Positions 1 through 9,280 are shown, numbered from the stretch's first letter. The stretch is DNA of 64,000 bases from Tianweitania aestuarii (GCF_018457165.1 NZ_JAFMNX010000002.1:434001-498000); one strand, 5' to 3'. Made by a program: numbers and translations. The notes: a model not told the origin generated them from the sequence alone.

Positions 1-1
1 C

Positions 2-331
2 AAGTTTCTGAGGAAGCTGGCGGCGACGTCGGCCTTTGCGGATGTGATTGCCGAGGAGGTTCTGCCAGGACCGTCGGTTCAGGATGATGACGCCTTGATC
101 GACGACTTCCGACGCCGGTCCGGCACCGTATATCACCCGGTTTCGACCTGCCGTATGGGAGCAAACCGCGCTATTGCAGTCGTGGATTCCCGTTTGGCTG
201 TCCATGATCTCGGCAATTTGCGCATCATAGACGCCTCGATCTTTCCTTCCAACATCACCGGCAACACGAATGCGGCTGCCATCCTGACGGGCTGGAAGGG
301 TGCCGAGATGGTGCTTGAGGATCATTGCTAG
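2..331 (+). CDS. GMC family oxidoreductase, C-terminal fragment (5' end outside window)
   Basis: Only the last 109 residues of an FAD-dependent glucose-methanol-choline oxidoreductase are present; the reading frame is open to the window edge. The C-terminal GMC signature is clear: HPVSTCRMG, where the His lies at the active site, followed by NLRIIDASIFPSNITGNTNA, which holds the conserved Asn of the flavin pocket. Such enzymes oxidise alcohols or sugars, but the fragment does not define a substrate. The stop is 9 bases before the next gene, an enolase-superfamily dehydratase, so the two are probably one catabolic operon for a sugar or sugar acid. That pathway assignment is inference from adjacency. 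Confidence 0.9.
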   Translation, partial: KFLRKLAATSAFADVIAEEVLPGPSVQDDDALIDDFRRRSGTVYHPVSTCRMGANRAIAVVDSRLAVHDLGNLRIIDASIFPSNITGNTNAAAILTGWKGAEMVLEDHC

Positions 332-340
332 GAGACGCTC

Positions 341-1558
341 ATGAAGATCACCGATGTGAAGACCTGGGTGGTCGGCAATCCGCCGCCAGGTATCGGCGGC
401 CGCTATTTTATCTTCGTTCGGCTGACCACCGATTGCGGGGTGCATGGTTATGGCGAGGCCTATTCGGCGAGCTTCGATCCGCATCTCACGGCAAAGATGA
501 TCGAGGATCTGGCAGACAGAATTTTTGTCGGACACGATCCCCACGACATCGAAGTGTTCTTCCGCCGCTCATACTCGGTCGGCTTCTCGCAACGGCCGGA
601 CCCGACCGTGATGGCCTGTTTTTCGGCGCTGGAGATTGCGTGCTGGGACATTATCGCCAAGGAGGCCGGCAAGCCGATCTACAAGTTGCTCGGCGGAAGA
701 GTTCATGAGACGCTGCGATCCTACACTTATCTTTATCCGCAAACAGGCTCGGTCCATACCGAAGGCGGGTCGAGCTCCGGTCGCAATGTCTACAACGATC
801 CAGATCTCGCCGCCGAATGCGCGCTTGACTATGTCGCGCAAGGCTTCGACGCGGTGAAACTGGATCCGGCAGGTCCTTATACCGTGCATGACGGGCATCA
901 GCCGCGCTTGATCGACATCGATCTTTCGGCGCGCATGATGAAGGCGATCCGCGAAGCGGTTGGCAACAAGGCTGATATTCTGTTCGGCACGCATGGCCAG
1001 TTCACGGCATCCGGCGCACTGCGCATGGCGCGGGTAATCGAACCATATGATCCGCTATGGTTCGAGGAGCCCTGCCCGCCTGATATGCCGGAGGTGATGC
1101 GAGAGATCGCACGCGGCACGTCGATCCCGATTGCTGCGGGTGAGCGTCTGACGACGCGCTTCGAGTTCGCACGAGTGATCGAGCAACGAGCGGCCAGCAT
1201 TCTGCAGCCCAATCTCGGGCGCTCAGGCGGCATTCTTGAAACCAAGAAGATCTCGGCAATGGCGGAAGCCTGGCACATCCAGATCGCACCGCATTGTTAT
1301 TGCGGACCGATCGTCGGCGCGGCGAACATCCAGCTGGCGGTGACACTGCCAAACTTCCTCATCCTGGAATCGCTGAAGCAGTGGGACGGCTTTCATGCCA
1401 GCCTGCTCAAGCGCAAGATCGACTGGCAAGAGGGCCACGTCATTCCCTCCAGCGAACCGGGGCTCGGCGTTGAACTGGATGAAGCGGTTTGCGAGGCAAA
1501 TCCTTGGACGGGCACGGGGCTGCACCTCGAGATGAAGCAGGAGCCTCTGTCGCGCTAG
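341..1558 (+). CDS. Mandelate racemase/muconate lactonizing enzyme family protein (sugar-acid dehydratase-like)
   Basis: A 405-residue enolase-superfamily enzyme, the usual length for this family. The N-terminal capping domain (about 1-130) is followed by the TIM barrel. Visible barrel-end motifs are AVKLDP (second strand), WFEEP and AAGER (metal-binding Glu on strands 4 and 5), LQPNLGRSGG, and the late PHCYCGP, whose His could be the catalytic base. The KxD motif and the late His look more like acid-sugar dehydratases of the galactonate/mannonate type than true muconate cycloisomerases. The precise substrate cannot be read from the sequence. Start chosen at ATG 341, with AGGAGA just upstream. 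It follows the GMC oxidoreductase closely. Confidence 0.85.
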   Translation: MKITDVKTWVVGNPPPGIGGRYFIFVRLTTDCGVHGYGEAYSASFDPHLTAKMIEDLADRIFVGHDPHDIEVFFRRSYSVGFSQRPDPTVMACFSALEIACWDIIAKEAGKPIYKLLGGRVHETLRSYTYLYPQTGSVHTEGGSSSGRNVYNDPDLAAECALDYVAQGFDAVKLDPAGPYTVHDGHQPRLIDIDLSARMMKAIREAVGNKADILFGTHGQFTASGALRMARVIEPYDPLWFEEPCPPDMPEVMREIARGTSIPIAAGERLTTRFEFARVIEQRAASILQPNLGRSGGILETKKISAMAEAWHIQIAPHCYCGPIVGAANIQLAVTLPNFLILESLKQWDGFHASLLKRKIDWQEGHVIPSSEPGLGVELDEAVCEANPWTGTGLHLEMKQEPLSR

Positions 1559-1618
1559 ACTTGCCGTGCAGAGCCGAGACGCTGAAGAGCGACGTTCAAA
1601 CCAGCTCCTGCGTAGCGA

Positions 1619-2551
1619 TCAAGCTGCGGGAGCCGGGCGATCCACTTGCTCGACCGCAACCAGCAGATCCCTGACCGTTTCCTGCAACAGGCGTTTGCCG
1701 CCGGGATGCCAGCCAAGTGCCTTCAAACGCTCGGTCGCCATCGGATTGAAAGCCGTCGTGTCCGCCGCAGGTGGCAGGGGATGGGCGAGGCCGGTGGCTT
1801 CCTGCACGATGGCGAGAATGTCGCTGTTGTCCACCATCAGGTCAGACACGTTGAAGACTTTGCCTGAAACGTCGTCGATCGGCGCTTCAAGCAGAAGCTC
1901 CACGGCACGCGAAACATCACGGCCATGCACTTCGGTGCCGGCGCGCGGCTCGATCGGCGTTCCCGCGAGCCATGAGCGGATCATCGGCGTCCACTTGTCT
2001 TCACGACCAGCGGTAGCCGGACCGTAAACGCCTGTGACGCGCAGCGACGTGGTGCAAAAACGCGCATCGGCTAGCGCCTGCAAACGACGCTCTCCGGCGA
2101 GCTTCACCTCGCCATACAGTGTATCGGCATGCGGACGGGTGTCTTCGTCGAGGATCTTGCCCGGCGGCTGTGTGCCGTAAACCGCGCGTGTCGACAGGAA
2201 GATCGCGCGCGCAACGCCCGCCGACTTCGCAGCCTTGAACAGCGCTTCCGATCCATTGATGTTTCTGTTCTTGAAGCCTTCGGGATCAAGCCCCTCCCCG
2301 CCACGGAAACGGCCGGGCAGATGATCGAAGGCTGCATGAATGAAATTGCTTGCGCCATTGAAGGCCGGCGACCAGTCGACTTCGTCACCGAGGCTCGCGG
2401 TCATGAAGGCGACCGGCCCGACGAAATCGCCGCGATTGGGCGCATGCCGACCGATCACGCGCACATGATGGCCCGCCTCGATCAAACCATTGACGATAAA
2501 GCGGCCAACAAAGCCGGTGCCGCCGGAAACAACCGAGATCGGGAATGTCAT
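1619..2551 (-). CDS. NAD(P)-dependent epimerase/reductase of the sulfolipid operon (SqdC-like)
   Basis: A 310-residue extended short-chain dehydrogenase. The Rossmann motif GGTGFVG sits at about residues 10-17, and the catalytic set is S120/T121 with Y146xxxK150. The open frame runs further upstream, but ATG 2551 is the right start: it overlaps the glycosyltransferase stop in an ATGA arrangement, and the upstream extension only covers the neighbouring gene. As the last gene of an operon led by sqdB it fits the position of SqdC in Sinorhizobium/Rhodobacter sulfoquinovosyl diacylglycerol synthesis, whose exact reaction is unsettled. The family call is firm. The SqdC name rests on gene order. 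Confidence 0.8.
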   Translation of the reverse strand: MTFPISVVSGGTGFVGRFIVNGLIEAGHHVRVIGRHAPNRGDFVGPVAFMTASLGDEVDWSPAFNGASNFIHAAFDHLPGRFRGGEGLDPEGFKNRNINGSEALFKAAKSAGVARAIFLSTRAVYGTQPPGKILDEDTRPHADTLYGEVKLAGERRLQALADARFCTTSLRVTGVYGPATAGREDKWTPMIRSWLAGTPIEPRAGTEVHGRDVSRAVELLLEAPIDDVSGKVFNVSDLMVDNSDILAIVQEATGLAHPLPPAADTTAFNPMATERLKALGWHPGGKRLLQETVRDLLVAVEQVDRPAPAA

Positions 2552-3369
2552 TGCGCAGTCGTGTTCGAACTCGGATTTGGAAGCGTGTCGATGTCGGGAA
2601 TGGCTGCGCCCGTGCGGAACGCCTGCCAGAGGTCGATGAGAGGTCTCAGCCGGTCCGCCTTGGGATGGTCGATCTCCCAGGGCTTCTCGTACTGAAAGTG
2701 CAACACGGAAATGGACTTCCAGTTCCACAGATCCGGCATGTTGAACCAGACATATTGCAACATGTTGTCGAATACCGGCAGTCCGTGCCAGTTCGGGAAG
2801 TAGGTTTCCAGAAACGTCTGATCCGTGCGACGCCAAAAGGCATCGGGCTCATCCAGACGTGAAAGCATGGCATCAAATGTCATGCTGGATGGTTTGGCGA
2901 CAAACACGCCAGAATTCAGGCGGTGGAAGTCTCCGAGCCCTTCATAGACATTTGGTGCTGCAGAAAATTCCGGATAAGCGAACAAACGGTCGATCGACCG
3001 CAGCACAAGCGTGTCGGCATCAAGAAAAACCACCGTCTCATACTGCGTAAGCTGCCACAGCCGAAGCTTGGCGAAATTGTCGAGCGGCGTGTGAAAGCCG
3101 GGCTTGCGCCCTTTGGTGAAGGGCGCGTTGCCATGCAACCTTGCGCGCGCATGACGCTCGTTGAACGCGTCGGAGGTCGGCAGCAGCTCAGCCGAAATCA
3201 GCTTCGCGCCTTCGCGCTCGAGAGTTTCCAGATCATGGCTCGCAACGCCGCCAGTATGAAGCACGACGAGATCGGCTGATGTGCCTGTGCGCTTCAGGGA
3301 GCGCAGCAGGACAGTGGCACCGAGGGCATAATCCGCGTTGGTGACGAGGGTGACGAAGGCTTTGGGCAT
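2548..3369 (-). CDS. sqdD: GT8-family glycosyltransferase, likely sulfoquinovosyl transferase SqdD
   Basis: A 273-residue glycogenin-like retaining glycosyltransferase. The N-terminal AFVTLVTNADYALGA strand and the metal/nucleotide-binding DxD motif in VVFLDADTLV (Asp at about 117 and 119) are typical of GT8. Start at ATG 3369; the codon before it is a TTG that could also open the frame. Its position directly in the sqdB operon suggests that it transfers sulfoquinovose from UDP-sulfoquinovose to diacylglycerol at the membrane, as proposed for SqdD in Rhodobacter and Sinorhizobium. It overlaps the downstream reductase by 4 bases, which implies coupled translation. The gene name is inferred from fold plus operon. 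Confidence 0.8.
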   Translation of the reverse strand: MPKAFVTLVTNADYALGATVLLRSLKRTGTSADLVVLHTGGVASHDLETLEREGAKLISAELLPTSDAFNERHARARLHGNAPFTKGRKPGFHTPLDNFAKLRLWQLTQYETVVFLDADTLVLRSIDRLFAYPEFSAAPNVYEGLGDFHRLNSGVFVAKPSSMTFDAMLSRLDEPDAFWRRTDQTFLETYFPNWHGLPVFDNMLQYVWFNMPDLWNWKSISVLHFQYEKPWEIDHPKADRLRPLIDLWQAFRTGAAIPDIDTLPNPSSNTTAQ

Positions 3370-3379
3370 CAAAGTGAGA

Positions 3380-3574
3380 TCAGGCGGCCGCCGTCAGCAG
3401 ATCATGCGACAACTGCTTCTTGGCATCGAGCAATTCGATACCGACGATATGACCTTCCTTGTCGAAATCGAAAACGACGCCTGGCTTGACCTCTTCGCTT
3501 TCCATGACCTTGGAACCGGACAGCCGGATATAGGCCGCATTCGCATCAGCGTCGTAGCTCACCTTCATGCTCAT
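3380..3574 (-). CDS. DUF2283 domain small protein
   Basis: A 64-residue acidic protein matching the DUF2283 pattern: a MKVSYDADANAAYIRLS opening, then a central beta-rich stretch with VKPGVVFDFDKEGHIVGIELLDA. Start is the ATG that overlaps the stop of the DUF4258 gene as ATGA; the longer open frame upstream is antisense-free but belongs to that neighbour. DUF2283 and DUF4258 genes are often adjacent in bacterial genomes and the pairing resembles a toxin-antitoxin module, but a function has not been assigned here. It lies 10 bases before the glycosyltransferase gene, so it is transcribed inside the sulfolipid operon. Confidence 0.8.
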   Translation of the reverse strand: MSMKVSYDADANAAYIRLSGSKVMESEEVKPGVVFDFDKEGHIVGIELLDAKKQLSHDLLTAAA

Positions 3575-3831
3575 TGCGGTCGCCTCGCCTTCCGATCGAA
3601 GAATGCGGTGAGTATACGGACCTCTCCAGCGCTTTCCAAGCAAACAACCCGCAAGATACGATCTCCGAACGCTCGGATCGCTTTGTACCTGCGCTCCACA
3701 CCAGAGCCAGCCGGATCAGCAACAGTCCAGTCAGGATGTTCAATGGTTTCCGCCACCCATGAGCGATCGATTTCCCGCTCGCTTAGGGCTTCGGCGGCAT
3801 GTCTGGTGTAAACCAGTGGCTTCACAGCCAC
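3571..3831 (-). CDS. DUF4258 domain small protein (possible toxin-like partner of DUF2283)
   Basis: An 86-residue basic protein of the DUF4258 type. It has the opening YTRHAAEALSEREI (the conserved R-H-A pattern), then a strand-rich half ending in RILRVVCLESAGEVRILTAFFD. This layout recalls RelE/BrnT-like small folds, but I see no proven catalytic residues. The start is GTG 3831, which is 9 bases after the sqdB stop, and no strong ribosome site is visible. It overlaps the DUF2283 gene by 4 bases. Its insertion between sqdB and the glycosyltransferase is unexpected, because the sulfolipid genes are normally adjacent. Confidence 0.75.
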   Translation of the reverse strand: MAVKPLVYTRHAAEALSEREIDRSWVAETIEHPDWTVADPAGSGVERRYKAIRAFGDRILRVVCLESAGEVRILTAFFDRKARRPQ

Positions 3832-3840
3832 CGGTTGTTC

Positions 3841-5061
3841 TCAGCTCACGCTCTTCAGCCGCTTGCCTTCCGGATCATGCTCCAGGGTTGGCGCGATGTC
3901 CTTGGTCCAGGCCGACACGGCCGGGATGCGGCTGCGGTCGACGCGGTAGGCGTATTTCTTGGCGACATCCATGACTTCGGACAGTAGACCTTCTTCCAGC
4001 GTGATCGGGTTGAGGCCGAGCGCGCGGAACTGGTCGTTCTTGACCACCAGATCGTTTTCGGCCGCTTCCTTGCGCGGGTTAGGCAGGTAGGCGACCATAC
4101 CGCCGGCGATGCGGGCAACCATCTCGGCCAGATCGCGCACGCGGTGCGTTTCGGTCATCTGGTTGAAGATCTTGACCTTGTCGCCCTTCGCCGGCGGGTT
4201 GTTCAGAGCCAGTTCAATACAGCGCACGGAATCCTGAATGTGGATGAAGGCGCGGGTCTGGCCGCCGACGCCATGAACGGTGATCGGATAACCGATCGCT
4301 GCCTGGATCAGGAAGCGGTTCAAAACCGTGCCGTAGTCGCCGTCATAATCGAAGCGGTTGACGAGCTGGTCGTGGCGGCGCGTCTGGTCGGTGTTGGTAC
4401 CCCAAACGATGCCCTGATGCAGATCGGTGATCCGCACGCTGTCATTCTTGGCGTAGAACTGGAACAGGAGCTGATCCAGCGTCTTGGTCATATGATAGAT
4501 CGAGCCGGGATTGGTGGGGTACAGGATATCCTGCTTCACCGTTTCGCCCGTCATCGTCTCGATGCCGACCGGCAGATAACCTTCCGGAATAGCCGCGCCG
4601 ATCGTGGAATAGCCGTACACGCCCATCGTGCCGAGATGCACGAGATGCGCATCGAGGCCGATCTCCACCATCGCGTTCAGCAGATTATGCGTGGCGTTGA
4701 CGTTGTTGTTGACCGTGTAGTTCTTGTGCCGGTCCGACTTCATCGAATAAGGCGCGGCACGCTGTTCGGCGAAATGCACGATGGCGTCCGGCCGTTCGGC
4801 GGCCAGCCAGCTCTTCAGCACTTCATAATCGCGCGCGAGATCGATGAGATGGAAATGGATGCGACGGCCGGTTTCCTGATGCCAGATGCGCGTGCGCTCC
4901 TGGATCGAATCCATCGGGGTCAGCGACTGGACGCCGAGTTCGGTGTCGATCCAGCGACGGGACAGATTATCGACGATGTGGACGTCGTGCCCCTGATCGG
5001 AAAGGTGCAGCGAAGTAGGCCAGCCGACGAAACCATCACCACCCAGAACGGCAATCTTCAT
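3841..5061 (-). CDS. sqdB: UDP-sulfoquinovose synthase
   Basis: A 406-residue extended SDR enzyme that converts UDP-glucose plus sulfite to UDP-sulfoquinovose, the head-group donor for the sulfolipid SQDG. Visible features are the NAD-binding GGDGFVG at residues 8-14, the LGTMGVYG segment with T145, and the catalytic Y189HMTK193. Length and the GDYGTVLNRFL and HIQDSVRCIEL stretches fit the SQD1/SqdB family. Start ATG 5061 has AAGGA about 8 bases upstream. It heads a five-gene minus-strand operon. Sulfolipid often substitutes for phospholipid under phosphate limitation in rhizobia, but only a weak half Pho-box was seen upstream. Confidence 0.95.
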   Translation of the reverse strand: MKIAVLGGDGFVGWPTSLHLSDQGHDVHIVDNLSRRWIDTELGVQSLTPMDSIQERTRIWHQETGRRIHFHLIDLARDYEVLKSWLAAERPDAIVHFAEQRAAPYSMKSDRHKNYTVNNNVNATHNLLNAMVEIGLDAHLVHLGTMGVYGYSTIGAAIPEGYLPVGIETMTGETVKQDILYPTNPGSIYHMTKTLDQLLFQFYAKNDSVRITDLHQGIVWGTNTDQTRRHDQLVNRFDYDGDYGTVLNRFLIQAAIGYPITVHGVGGQTRAFIHIQDSVRCIELALNNPPAKGDKVKIFNQMTETHRVRDLAEMVARIAGGMVAYLPNPRKEAAENDLVVKNDQFRALGLNPITLEEGLLSEVMDVAKKYAYRVDRSRIPAVSAWTKDIAPTLEHDPEGKRLKSVS

Positions 5062-5084
5062 CGATTCGATCCTTGTCTCTCATC

Positions 5085-5111
5085 AAAACCGGCGTTCCCT
5101 TAGCCGGTTTT
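5085..5111 (-). promoter_or_regulatory. Perfect 9-bp hairpin in the sqdB leader
   Basis: Arms AAAACCGGC (5085-5093) and GCCGGTTTT (5103-5111) are exact inverted repeats with a 9-base loop. The hairpin ends 23 bases before the sqdB ATG on the minus strand. Read on the plus strand it is followed by a short T stretch, so it could alternatively be terminator-like. A GTGACAG word (5113-5119), the reverse complement of a CTGTCAC half site, lies right beside it. A role is inferred only from position. Confidence 0.45.
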
Positions 5112-5275
5112 TGTGACAGGAACACGCCTGAAGCACCACTTTTACGAATCAACTCTGGGATACCCAGCGCTTTTCAGCAGCTTGGCGCGTTAGGCGGCGC
5201 CTTCATTGCGGACCATGACGCAACCAACGGCCGGAAGCTCTTTTCCTCTGCAGAGACTCCTCCCATATTACCGGC

Positions 5276-8245
5276 ATGGCCAATTCCCCTTCCCGCAAAG
5301 CGCCTTCGGGTCCGAAGAAGCGCGGCAATCCGCTGACCGATTATCTTGATGCCTCCGAGCCGCTGCATCGCGGCCGGGCGCCAACAGACACGATCGATGC
5401 CGATGAAGGGCCGGTGGATGCCGCCGATGATGCGTCGCGCGACGGCTTCGGCGAAGCGCCGCAGATGGAACTGACCGGCGCGCCGTTGTCGGGCTCGATC
5501 GCTGACTGGGCGGAGCAGATCGAAAAGGAAGCGGAAGCCGCGGCGGCCAAGAAGCCGAAAGCGGTGAAGAAGGTGCCGGAACGGTCCGCCAGCGCCACCA
5601 AGTCATCGCGCGGAACGTCCATGGGCGGCGCGGCCACGCCGAAGGAGCGCGCGGCGGCGGGCCTTAACCCGGTTGCCGGCATGGATGTCAGCCTCGAAGA
5701 CGCCGACAAGCTGAGCAGCTCGGGCGTGACCGCCACGGTTGCGGCCCTGTCGGCGCTGATCGAGAGTGGCAATCCGCTGCACAAGAACGGCGTTCTCTGG
5801 ACCCCGCACCGCCCGACGCGACCGGAAAAGTCCGAAGGCGGCATCACCCTCAAGATGCAGACCGAGTTCAAGCCGTCGGGCGATCAGCCAACGGCCATCA
5901 AGGACCTGGTGGAAGGCGTGTCGAACCACGACCGCACGCAGGTACTGCTCGGCGTCACTGGTTCGGGCAAGACCTTCACCATGGCCAAGGTGATCGAGGA
6001 AACGCAGCGTCCGGCGCTGATCCTGGCGCCAAACAAGACGCTGGCGGCACAGCTCTACGGCGAGTTCAAGAAGTTTTTCCCCGAAAACGCGGTCGAGTAT
6101 TTCGTTTCCTATTACGACTACTACCAGCCGGAAGCCTATGTGCCGCGCACCGACACCTTTATCGAAAAGGAGTCGTCAATCAACGAACAGATCGACCGCA
6201 TGCGCCACTCCGCGACGCGCTCGCTGCTCGAACGCGACGATGTGGTGATCGTCGCGTCGGTGTCGTGCATCTACGGTATCGGCTCGGTCGAAACCTATAC
6301 GGCGATGACGTTCCAGATGACGATCGGCGATCGCCTGGACCAGCGCCAGCTGCTCGCCGATCTCGTGGCGCAGCAATACAAACGGCAGGACATCAACTTC
6401 GTACGCGGCTCGTTCCGGGTGCGCGGCGACACGATCGAAATCTTCCCCGCCCACCTGGAAGACCAGGCCTGGCGCATCTCCCTTTTCGGCGACGAGATCG
6501 AGCAGATCACCGAATTCGATCCGCTCACCGGCAAAAAGACCGGCGACCTGAAGTCGGTGAAGATCTACGCCAACTCGCACTACGTGACGCCGCGCCCGAC
6601 GCTGAACCAGGCTATTAAGTCGATCAAGGAAGAACTGCAGGGCCGTCTTGTCGAGCTGGAGCGTGCCGGGCGTTTGCTCGAGGCACAGCGGCTGGAACAG
6701 CGCACACGCTTCGACCTCGAAATGCTCGAAGCAACCGGCTCCTGCGCCGGCATTGAGAACTATTCGCGCTACCTTACCGGCCGCCGCCCCGGCGATCCGC
6801 CGCCGACGCTGTTCGAATATATTCCCGACAATGCGCTCGTCTTTATCGACGAAAGCCATGTCACCGTGCCGCAGATCGGCGGCATGTATCGCGGCGACTT
6901 TCGACGCAAGGCGACGCTGGCGGAATACGGCTTCCGCCTGCCTTCCTGCATGGACAACCGTCCGCTGCGCTTCGAGGAATGGGACGCGATGCGGCCGCTT
7001 TCGGTGGCCGTTTCCGCGACGCCCGGCGGCTGGGAAATGGACGAGTCCGGCGGCGTTTTCGCCGAGCAGGTCATCCGCCCCACCGGCCTGATTGACCCGC
7101 CGGTGGAAGTGCGTCCGGCAAAAGCGCAGGTCGACGATGTCTTGGGCGAAATCCGCGAAACCACGGCGGCAGGCTATCGTACGCTGTGTACCGTTCTCAC
7201 CAAGCGCATGGCGGAAGACCTCACCGAATATCTGCACGAGCAAGGCGTGCGCGTGCGCTATATGCACTCCGACATCGACACGCTGGAGCGCATCGAGATC
7301 CTCAGGGATCTGCGTCTTGGCGCATTCGACGTGCTGGTGGGCATCAACCTGCTGCGCGAAGGTCTCGATATTCCCGAATGCGGCTTTGTGGCGATCCTGG
7401 ATGCCGACAAGGAAGGCTTCCTGCGCTCCGAGACGTCACTGATCCAGACGATCGGCCGCGCGGCGCGTAACGTCGACGGCAAAGTCATTCTGTATGCCGA
7501 CCAGATCACCGGCTCGATGCAGCGTGCGATGGAGGAAACCAGCCGCCGTCGCGAAAAGCAGCTGGCCTATAATGCCGAGCACGGCATCACGCCAGAAAGC
7601 GTGCGCTCCAACATTTCGGACATTCTCGATTCCGTTTACGAGCGCGACCATGTGCGCGCCGAGATCCCCGGCGCCAAGGAAAAGGGCGGCGCCAACAATC
7701 TCGTCGGCAACAATCTCAAGGCGCATCTCGATTATCTCGAAAAGGAAATGCGCAACGCCGCCGCCGATCTCGACTTTGAAAAGGCAGCGCGCATCCGCGA
7801 CGAGGTCAAAAGGCTGCGCGAAGCCGAACTCGCCATTTCGGATGATCCGCTGGCGCGGCAGGTCGAGTATGAAAGCCCCGCGTCCGGCCGCGAGAAGGGC
7901 AAGCACAACAAGGGCCGCGCGCTGCATCGCACCGTGGACGAGGAAACGGGCAAGCCGCTGTTCGCCAAGCCCGACCTCGACAATATGGGTCCGGGCACGG
8001 ACACGGCGACGCCGGCCGGTGCCGTGTCGCGCTCACTGTTCCGCAAGAACTCGCTCGACGAAATGACGGTCCGCCGCACGGAAAAGCCGGTTGAAGGCGC
8101 CAAGCCTGAGAAGCCCGCACCGAATGCTGCCGACGATGTGCGCCCGCTGATCCACGGTCGTGTCGGCGTCGGTTCCTATGAAGACCCTGCGGATGTCGCC
8201 AAGCAGAAGCGGCGCAAGTCCAAGACCGGGCGTCCGGGCCGGTGA
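5276..8245 (+). CDS. uvrB: Excinuclease ABC subunit B with long N- and C-terminal extensions
   Basis: UvrB, the damage-verification helicase of nucleotide excision repair, here 989 residues instead of about 670. The conserved core starts near residue 192 ([17 protein letters not shown]). It contains Walker A GVTGSGKT at 226-233, the [20 protein letters not shown] beta-hairpin that clamps DNA, the DESH box at 525-528, and helicase motif [15 protein letters not shown] coiled-coil that contacts UvrC lies near 820-850. The first 190 residues are charged, low-complexity and Ala/Lys-rich, and the last 130 are similarly disordered. ATG 5276 keeps the whole extension, but internal ATGs are possible. 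The next gene starts at the stop codon, suggesting co-transcription. Confidence 0.95.
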   Translation: MANSPSRKAPSGPKKRGNPLTDYLDASEPLHRGRAPTDTIDADEGPVDAADDASRDGFGEAPQMELTGAPLSGSIADWAEQIEKEAEAAAAKKPKAVKKVPERSASATKSSRGTSMGGAATPKERAAAGLNPVAGMDVSLEDADKLSSSGVTATVAALSALIESGNPLHKNGVLWTPHRPTRPEKSEGGITLKMQTEFKPSGDQPTAIKDLVEGVSNHDRTQVLLGVTGSGKTFTMAKVIEETQRPALILAPNKTLAAQLYGEFKKFFPENAVEYFVSYYDYYQPEAYVPRTDTFIEKESSINEQIDRMRHSATRSLLERDDVVIVASVSCIYGIGSVETYTAMTFQMTIGDRLDQRQLLADLVAQQYKRQDINFVRGSFRVRGDTIEIFPAHLEDQAWRISLFGDEIEQITEFDPLTGKKTGDLKSVKIYANSHYVTPRPTLNQAIKSIKEELQGRLVELERAGRLLEAQRLEQRTRFDLEMLEATGSCAGIENYSRYLTGRRPGDPPPTLFEYIPDNALVFIDESHVTVPQIGGMYRGDFRRKATLAEYGFRLPSCMDNRPLRFEEWDAMRPLSVAVSATPGGWEMDESGGVFAEQVIRPTGLIDPPVEVRPAKAQVDDVLGEIRETTAAGYRTLCTVLTKRMAEDLTEYLHEQGVRVRYMHSDIDTLERIEILRDLRLGAFDVLVGINLLREGLDIPECGFVAILDADKEGFLRSETSLIQTIGRAARNVDGKVILYADQITGSMQRAMEETSRRREKQLAYNAEHGITPESVRSNISDILDSVYERDHVRAEIPGAKEKGGANNLVGNNLKAHLDYLEKEMRNAAADLDFEKAARIRDEVKRLREAELAISDDPLARQVEYESPASGREKGKHNKGRALHRTVDEETGKPLFAKPDLDNMGPGTDTATPAGAVSRSLFRKNSLDEMTVRRTEKPVEGAKPEKPAPNAADDVRPLIHGRVGVGSYEDPADVAKQKRRKSKTGRPGR

Positions 8246-8247
8246 GG

Positions 8248-8847
8248 ATGCGCCTGCCGCTCGCGGTCGCTCTCGCTATCTTCGGAGCCGCCTTTCCCGC
8301 TTTGTCGCAGGTCAAGGCGACGGAGCAGGTGAAGACCTATGCTGTGTCCGGATCGACCGGTCCGGAACTCTACGAGTCCATCGGCCAGAATGGCCCGCGC
8401 ATCGGTGGGATGGCGGTGACGGGCACGATCGCCCATACCAACTTTGACCTGAAATGGCGGCGCAACTATCAGCGCGAAGGCAATGGCTGCCGGCTCGTAT
8501 CGGCCATTCCGTTTCTGACCATTACCTATACCGTGCCGAAAGCCAAAGGCGCGCTGCCGTCAGGCACAGCGCAACTCTGGAAGACCTTCAGCGCCGGAAT
8601 TCTCGCGCATGAAAAGGTGCATGGCGACCAGATCAAGGCGATGGCGAACCGGATCTACAAGGAAACGGTCGGCTTCTTTCAGCCTAATGATCCGGAATGC
8701 CAGGCGATCCGGGAATCGATCCAGCCCCTGCTCGGCGCAGCCTCAAACGACCAGCGCCGCCAAGCCAGCGAATTTGATCGGGTGGAGATGAGCGATGGCG
8801 GCAATGTCCATCAGCTGATCCTCAACCTGGTAAACGGCGGACGGTGA
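8248..8847 (+). CDS. DUF922 family secreted Zn-dependent protease-like protein
   Basis: A 199-residue protein with an N-terminal signal peptide (MRLPLAVALAIFGAAFPALS) and the HEKVHG sequence, which fits the HExxH zinc-binding motif of DUF922 proteins. The Asp/Glu pattern of the family (GTIAHTNFDLKWRRNYQ) precedes it. It probably acts in the periplasm, but the substrate is unknown. Two starts are possible: GTG 8242, which overlaps the uvrB stop, and ATG 8248. The ATG gives the cleaner signal peptide. It is convergent with clpS, whose stop is only 7 bases away. Confidence 0.8.
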   Translation: MRLPLAVALAIFGAAFPALSQVKATEQVKTYAVSGSTGPELYESIGQNGPRIGGMAVTGTIAHTNFDLKWRRNYQREGNGCRLVSAIPFLTITYTVPKAKGALPSGTAQLWKTFSAGILAHEKVHGDQIKAMANRIYKETVGFFQPNDPECQAIRESIQPLLGAASNDQRRQASEFDRVEMSDGGNVHQLILNLVNGGR

Positions 8848-8854
8848 GAACCGC

Positions 8855-9160
8855 TTATTCCTCTGGTTCGGTGGTGAACAACAAGGGATAGCCGGCGTTG
8901 CGGCCAGCATCGGTGGCGCGTGTCGCCTTCGTTTCGGCGACGTCCTTGGTAAACACCGCGACCACGCAAACACCCTTGCGATGCGCCGTCATCATGATCT
9001 GGTTGGCCGTATCGGCATTGACGCGAAACTCGGCCTTCAGCACGGCGGTCACGAACTCGCGCGGGGTGAAGTCGTCATTCACCAGAATGACCTTGTGCAG
9101 CTTGGGCCGCTCGGTTTTTGGCCGCACCTTGGTGACGGGCGATGTATCGATCTCGCTCAT
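8855..9160 (-). CDS. clpS: ATP-dependent Clp protease adaptor ClpS (ClpS2-type)
   Basis: A 101-residue ClpS adaptor that delivers N-degron substrates to ClpAP. The core HKVILVNDDFTPREFV holds the Asp pair that binds the substrate alpha-amino group, followed by the MMTAHRKG helix and VAETKATRA. The ending AGYPLLFTTEPEE matches the second ClpS paralogue (ClpS2) of rhizobia rather than ClpS1, which usually lies next to clpA; no clpA is nearby here. The N-terminal tail is short and polar, as needed for ClpA engagement. A good promoter match lies about 115 bases upstream of the start. Confidence 0.92.
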   Translation of the reverse strand: MSEIDTSPVTKVRPKTERPKLHKVILVNDDFTPREFVTAVLKAEFRVNADTANQIMMTAHRKGVCVVAVFTKDVAETKATRATDAGRNAGYPLLFTTEPEE

Positions 9161-9280
9161 GGCCGATCAGCCTTTTCGATCTGGAACGAAAACACGGCAG
9201 CGCCGGCAAACAAGTGCCACAACAAACGGCCGCTCTTTCCTTGGTGATTGACAGGGCGCGCAAAAACGCGTCGTGCCTTT

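Noticed and set aside
4144-5103. 319-codon plus-strand frame opposite sqdB
   Set aside because: It lies fully antisense to a well-supported gene, has no family features and no ribosome site.
6176-7267. 363-codon minus-strand frame opposite uvrB
   Set aside because: Antisense shadow of the UvrB core created by high-GC third positions; His/Arg/Gly-rich composition unlike real proteins here.
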